From the NCBI GenBank assembly GCA_037693485.1, contig CM075344.1:42132501-42196500 (forward strand): DNA of 64,000 nt, given 5' to 3'. The notes below the pieces were generated by a model, which had not been told where the DNA came from, made no database searches, and worked only from the letters and a program-made list of their open reading frames with translations. The position numbers and the translations under genes were made by a program. Source of the stretch: Kitagawia praeruptora. Lineage: Eukaryota > Streptophyta > Magnoliopsida > Apiales > Apiaceae. Shown here in pieces: positions 1-11,083 of this stretch (the stretch's first letter is position 1; every line of letters starts with the position of its first letter).

Positions 1-71
1 TACATAATTATTTCGAATCTTACTGTCTTAGTATGTTTATCAATTAATTTCTGGTTTGTGGTATATGTCAG

Positions 72-789
72 TGGACTGGTGGAGTGCTTTCGGGGGTCGT
101 GCACTTGACCTTGCGATGATAGCAAAACGCATTGTTGGCCTCTGTTGCTCTTCCTCGGGCTGTGAGCGAAACTGGAGCACTTTTGAGTTTGTAAGGATAC
201 TGAACTTCCATTAATTTAAATTTATTTACCATAGCACCAGTTTGCGATTTACAGCTTAGACAAAATCTATTTGTTTGAATTTTTATAGATTCACACTAAA
301 AGAAGAAATCGCTTGGAACATAAGAGGCTGAATGATCTTGTATATATTCAGTACAATGAAAAGATTGCAGAACGATTTCAAAAGCGTCGTGAGCTTGGGG
401 AGAAGTTTGATCCGATTGCACTTGAAGACTTTAATTGGAGTGGTGAATGGGTTGGTAATCCTGATGGTGAAGTTGTTCATCCTGGAGAAGATCTTTTGTG
501 GGAACATGTTGCTATAGCTGCTGGTCCAGCAAGTGCAGTGCGTAATCTTCGTAGTAGAAATCGTGATCAAGGTGGAGAAACCAATACCAACCCAAGGTCA
601 GGGGATATGTTAACATATAATCGACACGATCATGGTGCAAGTTCTTCTCGTGCTCGTTCCAATTATACTTTCCAGTTGCATGACTCTGAAAGTGAGGAAG
701 AAGCACACGATGACATACTTCCAGATGATAAAGATGACGAAGATATTGAAGATGATTATGGTGAAATACCAAGTTCAAGTCAGAAATAG
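72..789 (+). pseudogene. hAT-family transposase, C-terminal exons
   Basis: Two exons of the C-terminal part of a plant hAT (Ac-like, DUF659-type) transposase. Exon 1 (about 72-190) reads WWSAFGGRALDLA and then SSSGCERNWSTFEF, the conserved core of the hAT dimerisation domain. It ends at a GTAAGG donor. Exon 2 (289-789) follows a TTATAG acceptor in phase, giving IHTKRRNRLEHKRLNDLVY and then an acidic, serine-rich tail to a stop at 787-789. The catalytic and BED zinc-finger parts would lie left of the window, so I cannot say whether the whole gene is intact. Nothing in these two exons is broken. It is called as a pseudogene only because it is partial and flanked by decayed repeats. Confidence 0.75.
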
Positions 790-1003
790 CCAGGAAACCA
801 AAATCAACCTGTTCTTGATGAGTTTATCTAATTTACCTAAAGGAGCTACTTGCCTACTTGATTTGTACGCTTAAGAGTTCAGACATAGTCTTTACTCTAA
901 GAATTTTACTTTTGAAATATAATTATTGTTACTCTATTTTATTATAACATATAAATGTATGTATATATAAAATATACCCAATATATATAGGTAAACGTAT
1001 AAT

Positions 1004-1080
1004 CCGCCTAATGTCGCCTAGGCGAACGCATAATCGCCTAGGCGGTTAGGCGGTACAATGTCGTCTAGCCTCGTCTTTAC
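1004..1080. repeat. GCCTAGGCG palindrome cluster
   Basis: Two perfect CGCCTAGGCG palindromes (1015-1024 and 1035-1044) sit with further GCCTA/TAGGCG variants in about 75 bp, just downstream of the hAT transposase exons. Reiterated short motifs near element ends are typical of hAT subterminal regions. That they belong to the hAT element is inferred from position only. Bases 790-1003 before the cluster are AT-rich with no gene. Confidence 0.5.
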
Positions 1081-1083
1081 GCC

Positions 1084-4000
1084 TTGACAAGTATGCTCCA
1101 TATTTTGAAGAGAAAGGAATTCAAGACATGTGCTTTAGAGTCCAAGGTTGTGTATATGCTAGTTGCTAGAGAGGCGAAACACAATCATGATAGAAGTGCT
1201 ATGGAGATTCCTAGTGATGTTCAACAGATTCTTGACGAATTTGTTGATATCATGCCTAGTGAGCTACCTGAGGGATTACCACCTCTCAGGGATATCCAGC
1301 ATGCTATAGACTTTGTCCCTGGATCCTCTCTACCTAACCTACCACACTATAGGATGAACCCTACTGAGCAGATGGAGATGAGGCGACAGGTAGATGACTT
1401 ACTTTGGAAGGGATTTGTCCGAGAGAGTCTTAGCCCCTGTGCAGTACCGGCCTTGTTCACTCCTAAGGCTAATGGTAGTTTGAGGATGTGCTGTGACAGT
1501 CGAGCTATCAACAAGATCACTGTCAAGTATAGGTTCCCCATTCCTAGACTTGATGACATGTTAGACATGATTGTGGGAGCTCAGTATTTTACTAAGATTG
1601 ACTTACGGAGTGGATATCATCAGATTCGTGTTAGAGAAGGAGATGAGTGGAAAACTGCCTTTAAAACAGCCGATGGACTTTATGAGTGGTTAGTTCTACC
1701 TTTTGGGCTATCCAATGCGCCCAGCACGTTCATGAGAGTCATGAACCAAGTGCTTCGTCCAGTTATTGGAAAATTTGTTGTGTATTTTGATGATATTCTC
1801 ATCTATAGTCCCACGCGTGAGGAGCACTTGTCCCACTTGCGTCAGGTTCTAGCACTTCTCTTACAAGAGAAGTTGTATGTGAACCTGAAGAAGTGCTCTT
1901 TTGTGCAACATTCAATGATATTCCTTCGATTTGTGGTCTCCAAGGGTGGAGTTTCAGCTGACCCAGAGAAGGTAAAGGCTATTCGAGAATGGCCCGAACC
2001 TTCGACTATCCATGAGGTTCGCAGTTTTCATGGTCTAGCCACTTTCTATAGGCGGTTCATTAGAGGTTTCAGTACCATCATGGCTCCCATCACCGATAGT
2101 ATGAAGAAAGGGGAGTTTATGTGGTCTAAATCGACTACGAAGGCCTTTGCTGAGATTAAGGAGAGGTTGATACATGCTCTAGTCCTCATATTACCAGATT
2201 TTGGTAAGGTGTTTGAGGTCACGTGTGATGCCTCGGGAGTAGGTATAGGCGGAGTGTTGAGTCAAGATGGTCATCCTGTAGCTTTCTTTAGTGAAAAGCT
2301 TAACGAGGCCAAGAGGAAGTATACCACCTATGATAGGGAGTTTTATGTTGTAGTTCAGGCAGTTAGGTATTGGCGACATTATCTGTTGCCCAAGGAGTTT
2401 GTTCTTTATTCTGATCACCAGGCACTTCAGTACATTAACTCTCAGAAGAAGTTAAGTCATCGACACGCCAAGTGGTTTGAGTTTGTCCAGGAGTATACCT
2501 TTGTACTTAGGCATTGCAAAGGTACCGAGAACAAGGTTGCTGATGCACTTAGTAGAGTAACCCTTATTCTTAACACTATGAGTGTCGAGGTCATAGGGTT
2601 CACACATATGATTCAGGACTATCCTTTGTGTCCAGATTTTGGAGAGACTTATGCTAGCTTACAAGATCCTAGTTCACCACCTTCAAGGGATTATTGTATT
2701 CATGATGGATACTTGTTCCGGGGAATTCGTTTGTGTATCCCTAACACATCTTTGAGGGAGTATCTTGTAAGAGAGTTACATGCGGGAGGATTAGCTGGTC
2801 ACTTTGGTCGAGATAAGACCATTGCTATTGTTGAGGATAGGTTCTTTTGGCCAAGTTTGAAGAGGGATGTTGCTCGTATAGTCGCGGAGTGTCGTACTTG
2901 CCGAACGGCCAAGGGTAGAAAGCAGAATACGGGTTTATACACTCCTCTTCCAGTTCCCCACGTTCCTTGGGAAGATGTTAGCATGGACTTTGTGTTAAGG
3001 TTGCCTAGAACACATAGGAGTCATGACTCTCTTTGTTGTGGTGGATCGTTTTACTAAGATGGCTCATTTCATTCCTTGCAGCAAGACTGATAATGTTGTT
3101 CGCATTGCCTCGATCTTCTTTAGTGAGATAGTGAGGATACATGGTGTTCCCTTGAGTATAGTTTCTGACAGAGATGTCAAGTTTGTGAGTTATTTCTGGA
3201 GGACCCTCTGGAAATTACTTGGTACTAGCCTTAAGTTCTCTACAGCCTATCATCCCCAGACCAATGGACAGACTGAGGTCGTTAATAGGAGTCTTGGTGA
3301 TTTGATTAGGTGTCTTGTAGGTGAACATGTGTCTACATGGGATAGGGTTTTGCCTACAGCTGAGTTTGCATATAATAGTTCTGTTAATAGATCTACAGGA
3401 GTCAGCCCTTTTCAGGCTTACATTGGTCGCCAGCCTAGGAAACCCATAGATTTGGTTCCCATTCCCCCTGCATATAGGTCTAGCGAGTCTGCAGAGTCCT
3501 TTGCACATCACATTCATAAGTTGCATGCTGAGATACGACAGAAAATTAATTTAAGCAATGAAAATTATAAGTCTGCTGCAGATGTTCATCGCAGGTTTCG
3601 AGAGTAAAATGAAGGTGATCATGTCATGTTGCGACACCGCACAGAAAGGCTACCTCCTGGTGCTTGGAAGAAAGTGCATGCTAAAAGGATGGATCCATTT
3701 CGGATTCGAAAGAGGGTTGGTACTAATGCTTATGAGTTAGATCTTCCTAGTGATGTGACTATTGGTCCTGTATTTAATGTGGAAGATCTCACTCCTTTTC
3801 ATGGAACCTCTGATATTTCTTCACCTTCTTCACCTACTAGTGTTCCTATCCCTTCTAGCCCCAGTCAGCCTATATCTAACCCTCCACTACTTGAACCCCC
3901 TACACCTCCTTATGTTTCTGTACAGCCGATAGTAGATGTGCCTGTTGATGTTCTAGATGAGAGATTTATGCCAACTCGGCACGGTGGTTTTCGACAGTAT

Positions 4001-4129
4001 TTAGTTCATTGGCGCAATAGGTCAGACGATGAGCGTACATGGATTAGTGCTACAGAGTTTCAGCGTCTTGCTCCTGGCCTCTTTGAGCATTACACACGGT
4101 TCAGTTCGACAGAGCCAAACCTTTCCTAG
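1084..4129 (+). pseudogene. pol: Ty3/gypsy chromovirus pol: RT-RNase H-integrase-chromodomain
   Basis: A 5'-truncated polyprotein of a plant chromovirus. In order: reverse transcriptase with LPHYRMNP, the DSRAINKITVKYRFPIPRLD block and catalytic YFDD at about residues 234-237; RNase H (VTCDASGVGIGGVLSQ, LYSDHQALQYINSQ); integrase HHCC zinc domain (HAGGLAGHFGRDKT, then CRTC) and the D,D,E core (DRFTKMAHFIPC, HPQTNGQTE); and a C-terminal chromodomain (about 3955-4100, RQYLVHWRNRSDDERTW). Gag and protease are absent. Two breaks are visible: a one-base frame change near 3028-3036 inside DSLFVVVDRF, and an in-frame TAA at 3605-3607. The open frame before 1100 has no start codon. The assignment to chromoviruses rests on the chromodomain; the sub-lineage (Reina-like) is a guess. 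Confidence 0.9.
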
Positions 4130-4140
4130 TCGGGGAGAGT

Positions 4141-4529
4141 TGATAGGGATCATTAGTAATGTGTATCCTGTTTGGGTTTTATCTTGACTTATATAGTTGA
4201 GATAATTATTTCAATTGTGTGCTTGACTTTGTAGTAGTGTAATTTCAATTGTGTGCTTGTAATTTCAATTGTGTGCTTGACTTTGTTTGCTGAATTATTA
4301 TTGTACCCAGCTGTTTGGGTTTGTAAACAGCCTATATATATCCTTGTATTAGCTTCTTATGAAGTAGACTTTGATATATACATAAAAACTTTCTCTGAAT
4401 ATTGATAATGTATCAATTTGGGGTTGGATTGGGGTAGAGATTGTTCTGCGGTTCAATCTCCCAAGGGTTTATAATCATTGTTCTTTTGTGTTCACCATAA
4501 TTTTGTTTAATTGTTATTGTGCTGTATCA
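4141..4529 (+). repeat. Probable 3' LTR of the chromovirus
   Basis: This follows the pol stop and a short purine-rich tract (CGGGGAGAG). It starts TGATA and ends TATCA, the inverted termini expected of an LTR, and is 389 bp long. It contains a TATA-like TATATATA at 4333-4340. No second LTR is present in the window, so the boundaries rest on the termini and polypurine tract alone. The 184 bp that follow (4530-4713) hold nothing I recognise. Confidence 0.55.
4207..4279 (+). repeat. Tandem AATTTCAATTGTGTGCTTG repeat
   Basis: The 19-bp unit occurs three times (about 4208, 4241 and 4261). The last two copies are almost adjacent. It lies within the putative chromovirus LTR, upstream of its TATA-like box, where tandem units often act as enhancer-like repeats. 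Confidence 0.7.
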
Positions 4530-4713
4530 CATATTCATGCATAAAATGTCCTTCCACTTCATGCACTAAGTAACTATAGTAAAATGGCATCATGGTGGCA
4601 TATCACTTGGATTATCTAAGACCAACTCAGATATGTTACCAACTCCGTGTATTCATAACACGTGTGGTTTTAGTATAAATATAATTCAATAAAGGAATAT
4701 AAGGTATAAAATT

Positions 4714-5064
4714 TGATGAGGAATGGGAGTGGAGAACGTTTATATATGAGACATTTATATATAAGTTTATATGATAGGTTCAGTTCATTATTATTATTAT
4801 TAGATATTTAAGATTTGATTTGATATTATCCCATATGTTTAGGGATTTACTTTATTACCTGTGATTTGATTTTATATGATCCCATATGTTTAGGGATTTG
4901 TCTTTTGACTTTGGGTTTGATATTCGGTATATATAGACCGAACATGATACATTTCTAGGCACGCTTTGATAATATCCTTTTTCTTGAGAATAATATTGAT
5001 TGTTCTTGGGATATACATATAATCTCTGCTTTAATCATTGTTTTTTATCCGCTGTCCTACATCA
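4714..5064 (+). repeat. 5' LTR of the small retrotransposon
   Basis: 351 bp, TGATGAG...CATCA, nearly identical to 6830-7180. A TATA box (TATATATAG, 4928-4936) is the likely Pol II promoter of the element. An octamer-scale repeat CCCATATGTTTAGGGATTT occurs twice inside the LTR. Confidence 0.93.
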
Positions 5065-5067
5065 AAT

Positions 5068-5079
5068 TGGTATCAGAGC
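5068..5079 (+). other. Primer-binding site, tRNA-iMet type
   Basis: TGGTATCAGAGC lies 3 bases after the 5' LTR. It is complementary to the 3' end of plant initiator methionine tRNA and is the usual start of minus-strand synthesis. Confidence 0.9.
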
Positions 5080-5294
5080 CGAATTCCTGAAGTTTCGTAT
5101 TGTTCATCAATCGACATTGTTTACTGTTCTTCACCATTTTCACTGTTCACAACTTCACATCGTCGGTTACTGTTCATCCAATCGGAAACACAACCACCAC
5201 CATCCCTCGCACCAGTCAATCACCAATCCACAACCACCAAACAGCGCTACTCACCCACAAACACACTACTGCCATCGTAATCCCAAATTAACTA

Positions 5295-5618
5295 CTCCCT
5301 CTGTCCCATCCATTTCTTTACAATTTCCTTTTTGGGTCGTCCCACCATTTCTTTACATTACCCAAAATAGTAAGTTTTAACACTATTACACCCACTACTT
5401 CACTTATTTTAACAATACTTTACACTATTTCACCCACTACTTAACTTATTTTAACAATAAAATCACTATTACACCCACTACTTCACTTATTTTAACAATA
5501 AAATCACTATTACACCCACTACCTCATTTATTTTAACAATATTACACCCACTTTACACCCACTATCCTTGACCGCCGTGCCCAGCCGCCATGTAAAGAAC
5601 TGGCTGGGACGGAGGGAG
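5295..5618 (+). mobile_element. Stowaway-type MITE, copy A
   Basis: Terminal inverted repeats CTCCCTCTGTCCC and GGGACGGAGGGAG are flanked by TA on both sides, the tc1/mariner (Stowaway) signature. The 324-bp body is built from repeats of ACTATTACACCCACTACTTC. A second copy of the same family lies inverted at 11084-11395. This copy is inserted in the untranslated leader of the small retrotransposon, so it arrived later. No ORF of its own. Confidence 0.88.
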
Positions 5619-6132
5619 TAAACCCTAACGCAGTCCAGACCCGTTACAAACCCTGACCCCAATTGCAACCAGACCCGATCCGGTTATAAATCCTCAATCC
5701 CCAAATCGATCTAAAAACCCTAATGACCCGACAATACAACCCAATCTGCTGCTATTAATCGATTCAGGTCTATTCAGCAGTCAGCAAATCCAATCAGGAA
5801 GGAAGGAAACCTGCCAGAGTTTGATGTTGATCGTCGCTTGGAGTGCGTCTGTTCTCGGGAGTCGCTACTGCTGTTTGCTTGGAGTTGCTGGAAGCCACAC
5901 ATTTGTGTTCAACAGCTATTTAAGGTTATAAACACTATTCAAATCAGTTTCTTGAATTTCTAAACTATCAGTCCAACCTTCAGTTTCCAAATATTGATAA
6001 GTCAGCCTCTAAAAAAAATTTCAGAACTGCCTTTGAACTTCAGAATGTTAACAGGTCAGATTTTTAAACTTCTGAATTTGATATTCAGCCCCTAAACTAC
6101 ATAGAGTTTGCATTTGTTCCATGTTTTGAGAC

Positions 6133-6927
6133 ATGTCTGCTTACATTAAACGTCAAATTGCTGGTGTGGAAGATAATATATATTTCCTTAAGCGTGAACG
6201 TAATAAGTTGCACTACCAAATTTATGTTTGCTATTGTCAAGAGCTATTATATGAATATGAGCTTACATTGAAGTTGTTAGATAATCAATATGATGAACTT
6301 GAAAGGTTGGAAAGGAAGTACAAAATTGAGTTGAGCAAAGCAAGGTACAAACGTACAGATGAAAGTTACAAATGTGCAAAGGATGAACTGCATAGGACTC
6401 TTGAGACTCTCACATCTCATGTTGAACGTCTTGTACATTTGGAAAATGAGAAAAAGGTCAAAGGGGATGTAATTGTGATGGAAATTGAGCATCATGTTGA
6501 AGTAGCTACTACGGAAGATCCAGTTGAGGAGGTTAAACAAGTTGAGGATACAGAGGTTGCTAGTGAAGAAACCATGCGACAACTTGATTGCTTTCAAAAT
6601 GTCCAGGATCGTAAAGTAGTTGATGATATTATTGAGGTTGAGCATATCGACTTCATCATACCGGAGTACTTGCCTAAGCCTCCTTCACTTGCTACTCAAT
6701 TTTCGAAGTTCTTTGCATCTAAGTCGTTCTTCTTCAAGTGGAAATACTTTTTATTCATTCCAGCTCAGTTTTGCCTAGTTCTTGATTTCTACAAAACTCG
6801 TGGTCGAGTTTTCTCCAACAAGGGGAGAATGATGAGGAATGGGAGTGGAAAACGTTTATATATGAGACGTTTATATATGAGTTTATATGATAGGTTCAGT
6901 TCATTATTATTATTATTGGATATTTAA
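6133..6927 (+). CDS. Orphan 264-aa coiled-coil protein of the small retrotransposon
   Basis: Begins at an ATG about 1070 bases after the primer site and ends inside the 3' LTR, so roughly the last 32 residues are encoded by the LTR. The N-terminal ~120 residues are charged and heptad-like (for example LLDNQYDELERLERKYKIEL), predicting a long coiled coil. The middle is acidic (about residues 120-180). A short hydrophobic stretch, FFFKWKYFLFIPAQFCLVL, lies near 197-215. I see no zinc knuckle, protease, RT or integrase motif and do not recognise the family. It could be a degenerate Gag-like or captured host protein. An uninterrupted frame in a non-autonomous element hints at retained function, but a single copy cannot prove it. 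Confidence 0.6.
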   Translation: MSAYIKRQIAGVEDNIYFLKRERNKLHYQIYVCYCQELLYEYELTLKLLDNQYDELERLERKYKIELSKARYKRTDESYKCAKDELHRTLETLTSHVERLVHLENEKKVKGDVIVMEIEHHVEVATTEDPVEEVKQVEDTEVASEETMRQLDCFQNVQDRKVVDDIIEVEHIDFIIPEYLPKPPSLATQFSKFFASKSFFFKWKYFLFIPAQFCLVLDFYKTRGRVFSNKGRMMRNGSGKRLYMRRLYMSLYDRFSSLLLLLDI

Positions 6928-7180
6928 GATTTGATTTGATATTATCCCATATGTTTAGGGATTTACTTTATTACCTGTGATTTGATTTTATATGATCCCA
7001 TATGTTTAGGGATTTGTCTTTTGACTTTGGGTTTGATATTCGGTATATATAGACCGAACATGATACATTTCTAGGCACGCTTTGATTATATCCTTTTTCT
7101 TGAGAAAAATATTGATTGTTCTTGGGATATACATATAATCTCTGCTTTAATCATTGTTTTTTATCCGCTGTCCTACATCA
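6830..7180 (+). repeat. 3' LTR of the small retrotransposon
   Basis: 351 bp, directly after the purine tract AAGGGGAGAA. It ends CATCA and is followed by the TSD AAATT. It also encodes the C-terminus and stop codon of the orphan ORF. Confidence 0.93.
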
Positions 7181-7914
7181 AAATTGATAAGCCCTGAATC
7201 TATCTGAAGAAAAAAAAAAATCTTAAAGCATCTAAATGATGATATTCCCCGTATTGACCCCTAGTTAGTTTCAAACAACAATTCTTGCACATGCATAAAT
7301 AATTTCAAGTACCGATTTCTATAATAATGTAGTTTCCTTATGAAAATCTAATGATACAATCATCATTTATTTGTTTTATTGTATCACAAACAAACAAAAG
7401 CACTAAATATTCACATCCATATAATGTTTACAATATTTTGTACATAAAATAAATTAAATAGAATGCTGTGAACATTTTAGTTTCTTATTTCTTTTTAATA
7501 TTAAGAAGTATGTTTTGATTAGAAAGTTCAGACATGCAGTATTGGGGATGCATGAAGACCATGAGCTAAGCCCTGTTTTGTAGAAGCTACAAATTAACTA
7601 AAGTTATCCAGGAAGATAAATTTTACATGGAATCAACAAAACTATATTGCCGATCTAAAACGGTTTTTGATTGCATGAAAACTAACAAACGATAATATCT
7701 GCAGATGTGTGCGAGTAAACAGGGTCATTTGAATACAAAACTTCAGAGAAAAGTCTACTTTTTTTCCAGATGAGAAGGTTTTGGTTAAAGAAAATGGGTT
7801 CAATTAACACAAGGGCCCTTGGCTTTCCAGAAAAATACAGAAACAAAAATGTATGAAAATAACTAGCTTCAATGGAAAAAAAACTGTTGACCAAACATAC
7901 ACTAAGCTACTCAC
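7181..7914. other. Probable intron of the diacylglycerol kinase; no exon seen
   Basis: AT-rich, without recognisable coding sequence on either strand. It lies directly 3' of exon 4 of the minus-strand kinase, after its GTGAGT donor. I searched it for the expected next exon (the accessory-domain start after the RLDR residues) and did not find one. It is therefore intronic sequence of a long intron that would also contain the retroelement at 4714-7180, or the point where the gene has been cut off. Confidence 0.5.
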
Positions 7915-9576
7915 CTGTCAAGACGGTCTAGTTGACCACTTGCAGCTCTGTCAAGTGTGCTTTTGATGCCTGATTTCCAGTTAAAAGGAAATGAACCGCC
8001 CTAAATAAATGGTGAAAAAACACTTGTATAAATGCTTGGGACTGAAGTTGGCTATCAATGAAAACAAAAAGTTATTTTAAGTTATCCATTATCTTCTTAC
8101 ACTTGCACAAACAGATAAAGTTAAGAAAATTTTGCACACGGAATGGGTGTGAATGAGATAAGTCTTGAATAAGCCTGTACAGTAGTAAAGGGTATAAAGT
8201 TGTGCAAGCTTACCCAACCAAAACTTCTGGACAAGTCATTTCCAGTACCAAGAGGAATAATTCCTGTTGGTGGAACTGGTTCTCGTCCCTGTTTATGAAG
8301 TTCTCCAAGACAGCTGAGGACCCAACCCACTGTGCCATCACCCCCAGCAACCTTTCAAAATATCATAAAACTTCAGCTCCCATGTAAACAAAAAGAACCA
8401 TGTAAGAAATGAAAAAAGGAATATTTGAAAAGTTGAAGTTGGCTAGTTAATACCCTAGAATATTATATAGATATCATTAAGTCTGGCAACAACATACCAC
8501 AACCCTCAGCTTCTCACGAGTCTCTTTGGCACAAGTGTCCCCATGAGCAGCAAACTTCTCCAGGCAACCCAATCCATACTGTACAAATTCATTAGGCTTC
8601 ACAAGCGAAAGATCCAATACCTGGCACATGAAAAAATATACTATCTGAAAACTACAAAAAGTGAATCTAAACTGTAAAATTCTTCAATCAGATCTATACA
8701 AAGAAGTATATTACCATGCCAAAAATACTCGAACAGTCGAACCATCTTATAATACCAAATAAATAAACAATGCAAAACATTATGTCATGGAATCAATTTA
8801 TCCGGTGACTATCATGGTCAGACTTGAAAATATGTCAGGAACCATGTATATGCAGAAACCATTTATTATGCTCCGATGTCTCTGTCTTTCTGGCAATACA
8901 CATAGTCTCACACATCAAGTAAATCTACCTACATGCAACAGCAGCAGCACAATAAACAAAACAAAAATAAATAACAACCACTTGCAAAGCATTGAAGAGG
9001 CTAAACGCCTGATCAATCACATTCTTCCGCCGCAGCTTCTTTTAATTCACATTATCGCAACAAACTCTGACGACTCACGAGTCACAACACAGGCCACTGC
9101 CATACTTAGTTAACATTTTTTAATCATTTAATAAAACAATTAAAAATAATCATAATTATACTTATAAATATTGAGTGAACTAGTAGTCCTAGTAGTATAT
9201 TATACTAGTACTGCATATATATACACAGATAGATACAAATTTATACCTGTTCTTCACTCATTAACTCCTGAAGCCTAGTCATGAGTTTAGGACCGTAACG
9301 ACCACCGCTTTTGGAATTGATGAACACGACGACCGGAGACTCCGGCGAATCAACGACGGCGTCGTCGCGAAAATGAGACATTCCGGCATCGACACTTTTG
9401 TACCGAACGGCGTCACGAATTGCGAAACGCAGGTGTTGAGGCATGGAGATCTTAGACCGGAGCTGTTCCTTTGGAATTTGCGCCCCGGCGAATGTGCACG
9501 CCTTGATTGAATCGATCAATGATGATCGGACGGTGACTCTTGGTGTTCTCAAGTCATCCGCCGTAGGTGATTCCAT
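7915..9576 (-). CDS. Diacylglycerol kinase, plant cluster II, exons 1-4 (5' part)
   Basis: Phosphorylates diacylglycerol to phosphatidic acid at membranes. Minus-strand exons, all with GT-AG borders in phase: 9247-9576, 8498-8620, 8214-8351 and 7915-8000, about 225 residues. Visible features: PVVVFINSKSGGRYGP (residues 81-96, start of the catalytic domain), GGDGT (154-158, the ATP-binding glycine motif) and PLGTGNDLSR (about 184-193), the signature of plant DGK catalytic domains. The N-terminus (SSLIDSIKAC, MPQHLRFAIRDAVRY) and the lack of C1 domains match the short plant DGK3/4/7 group. Exons 1-4 show no stop or frameshift. The catalytic remainder and accessory domain are not in this window. 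Either the next intron is longer than ~7.9 kb through transposon insertions, or the gene is truncated. Confidence 0.88.
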
Positions 9577-9600
9577 CTCTCTCTCTCTCTCTCGCTGTCT
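9577..9600 (-). repeat. CT/GA microsatellite in the kinase 5' leader
   Basis: A run of CT dinucleotides lies immediately upstream of the kinase ATG (GA repeats on the coding strand). GA-rich leaders are common in plant genes. This also supports the chosen start codon, because the coding frame ends here. Confidence 0.8.
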
Positions 9601-10119
9601 CGCTCAAATGTGTTAAAACAGGTGTAATTTGTTGTGTGTTTATAGCTGTATGTAATGTGTGTGTATAGTAGTGTTTGTTATTGGTGAGTGAATTAATGAG
9701 CGTTAACGGTAAATGACGGAGACTTCCGGCGAGGTTTTGAATTCATATACTCCGTATTACTATTTGTTGTGTGATTGTATATATAAATTTTATGACCGGG
9801 ATTTGACAAAAAAAAAAAAGAAAATTATGACCGGGTCGATTGTCATTTACAAAGTGGTGGCTCCTTTATGTAATTTAACGGCACGCGCACGTTGAAAATT
9901 AAAAGAGTGAAAATTCATCGTGTTAATTAGGGTGTTGATTCTGTCGTCCTGTCACAATTCAACAGTAGCGGAAGAAAGTAACGCTTTATGAAAAAATTGG
10001 TTAGCTAGAAACGGTCAATTATTGTATATTGCGATTTGACACAAATCCGAATCAAATATTGATAAATTAAAATCTGTGATTTTAATACAGTATTGACGTT
10101 TCCACTAATATGATAGGTA
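9601..10119. promoter_or_regulatory. Upstream region of the diacylglycerol kinase
   Basis: About 520 bp between the kinase leader and the first upstream MITE. It must contain the proximal promoter of the minus-strand gene by position. I see no convincing TATA box and no other gene. Confidence is for position only. Confidence 0.4.
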
Positions 10120-10550
10120 CTCCCTCTGTCTCTAAAAACATTTCTCATTTACTAAATTGGGACTATCAAAATACTTTTCCCCTTTCTATTTTAAGCCATA
10201 AACAATAATATTCAATACCCACTACTCCACCCACTACTCCTTAAAAATAATATTCAATACCTACTACTCCACCCACTAATCATTACAAACAATATTCAAC
10301 ACCCACTATTCCACCCACTACTTCAAAAAAACAATATTCAATACCTACTATTCCACCCACTACTCCTTAACAATAATATTCAATACCCACTACTCCACCC
10401 ACTAATCCAAAAAAACAATATTTAATACCCACTACTCCTTAAAAACAATATTCAATACCCACTACTTCTTACAAATAATATTCAATACCCACTTTTTCTT
10501 AAAACCCGTGTTTTTAGTCAAACGGGCAATGTTTTGCGAGACGGAGGGAG
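10120..10550. mobile_element. Stowaway-type MITE, different body
   Basis: Ends CTCCCTCTGTCTC and GAGACGGAGGGAG with TA on both sides. The body is about 431 bp and largely made of tandem variants of CAATATTCAATACCCACTA with CTCCACCCACTA. The termini resemble the other two MITEs in the window, but the body differs, so it is a sister family. No ORF. Bases 10551-11083 after it are AT-rich and hold nothing I recognise. Confidence 0.82.
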
Positions 10551-11083
10551 TAAGTTTTTTGAGTGATTGCTTTTTTTCTTTTGTCAATTATATTATTTTT
10601 GTATATTATTTTAATATATACATGTGGCAATGAAGAATCGAAATTTTGGTGGTTTGACAAGCCATAATCATCATTTACTACATGAGTTTTTGTTAATTAT
10701 CTTAAAACAACGGAACGAACAGTGTAAAAATTCAGATCTCGTTGGTTTTTGCAACTTAATCTGAAATTACTAATTTTATATAATAATCCAACAAAATTTA
10801 TTATATTGTGAAAATCATGCAAAGAAGGGATGGTTATTTGAATTTTAAATAATTTTCTTACATTTTCAAATTTTAAATATATTAATTTAAATTTTAAGTA
10901 ATTCATTAAAATTTAATGTTATTCAATGAAAATTTAAAACTCCGAAACATATTTCCAATCCTAATCAAATTTGAATAAGTTTAATTATGAATACCAAAAT
11001 TGATTAACTGTTCTATATAATACGAATCTGATTCGTAAATTAAAATATATGATTATAATAAAAACACTTTCGCTAATATAATA

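Larger units (their letters stand above)
4714..7180 (+). mobile_element. Complete small non-autonomous LTR retrotransposon with an orphan ORF
   Basis: Two 351-bp LTRs (4714-5064 and 6830-7180) start TGATGAG and end CATCA. They are flanked by a perfect 5-bp TSD AAATT (4709-4713 and 7181-7185). A primer-binding site TGGTATCAGAGC (initiator tRNA-Met type) follows the 5' LTR, and a purine tract AAGGGGAGAA precedes the 3' LTR. Total length is 2467 bp. There is no gag, protease, RT or integrase; the only long ORF is 6133-6927. By eye the LTRs differ at about six positions, so the insertion is fairly recent. A Stowaway-type MITE sits in the leader. If the diacylglycerol kinase continues leftward, this element lies in its next intron. 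Confidence 0.93.

Noticed and set aside
5000..5380. 126-aa ORF after the primer site of the small retrotransposon
   Set aside because: Runs from LTR through the leader into a MITE; composition is His/Ser/Pro low-complexity and the frame ends in the MITE.
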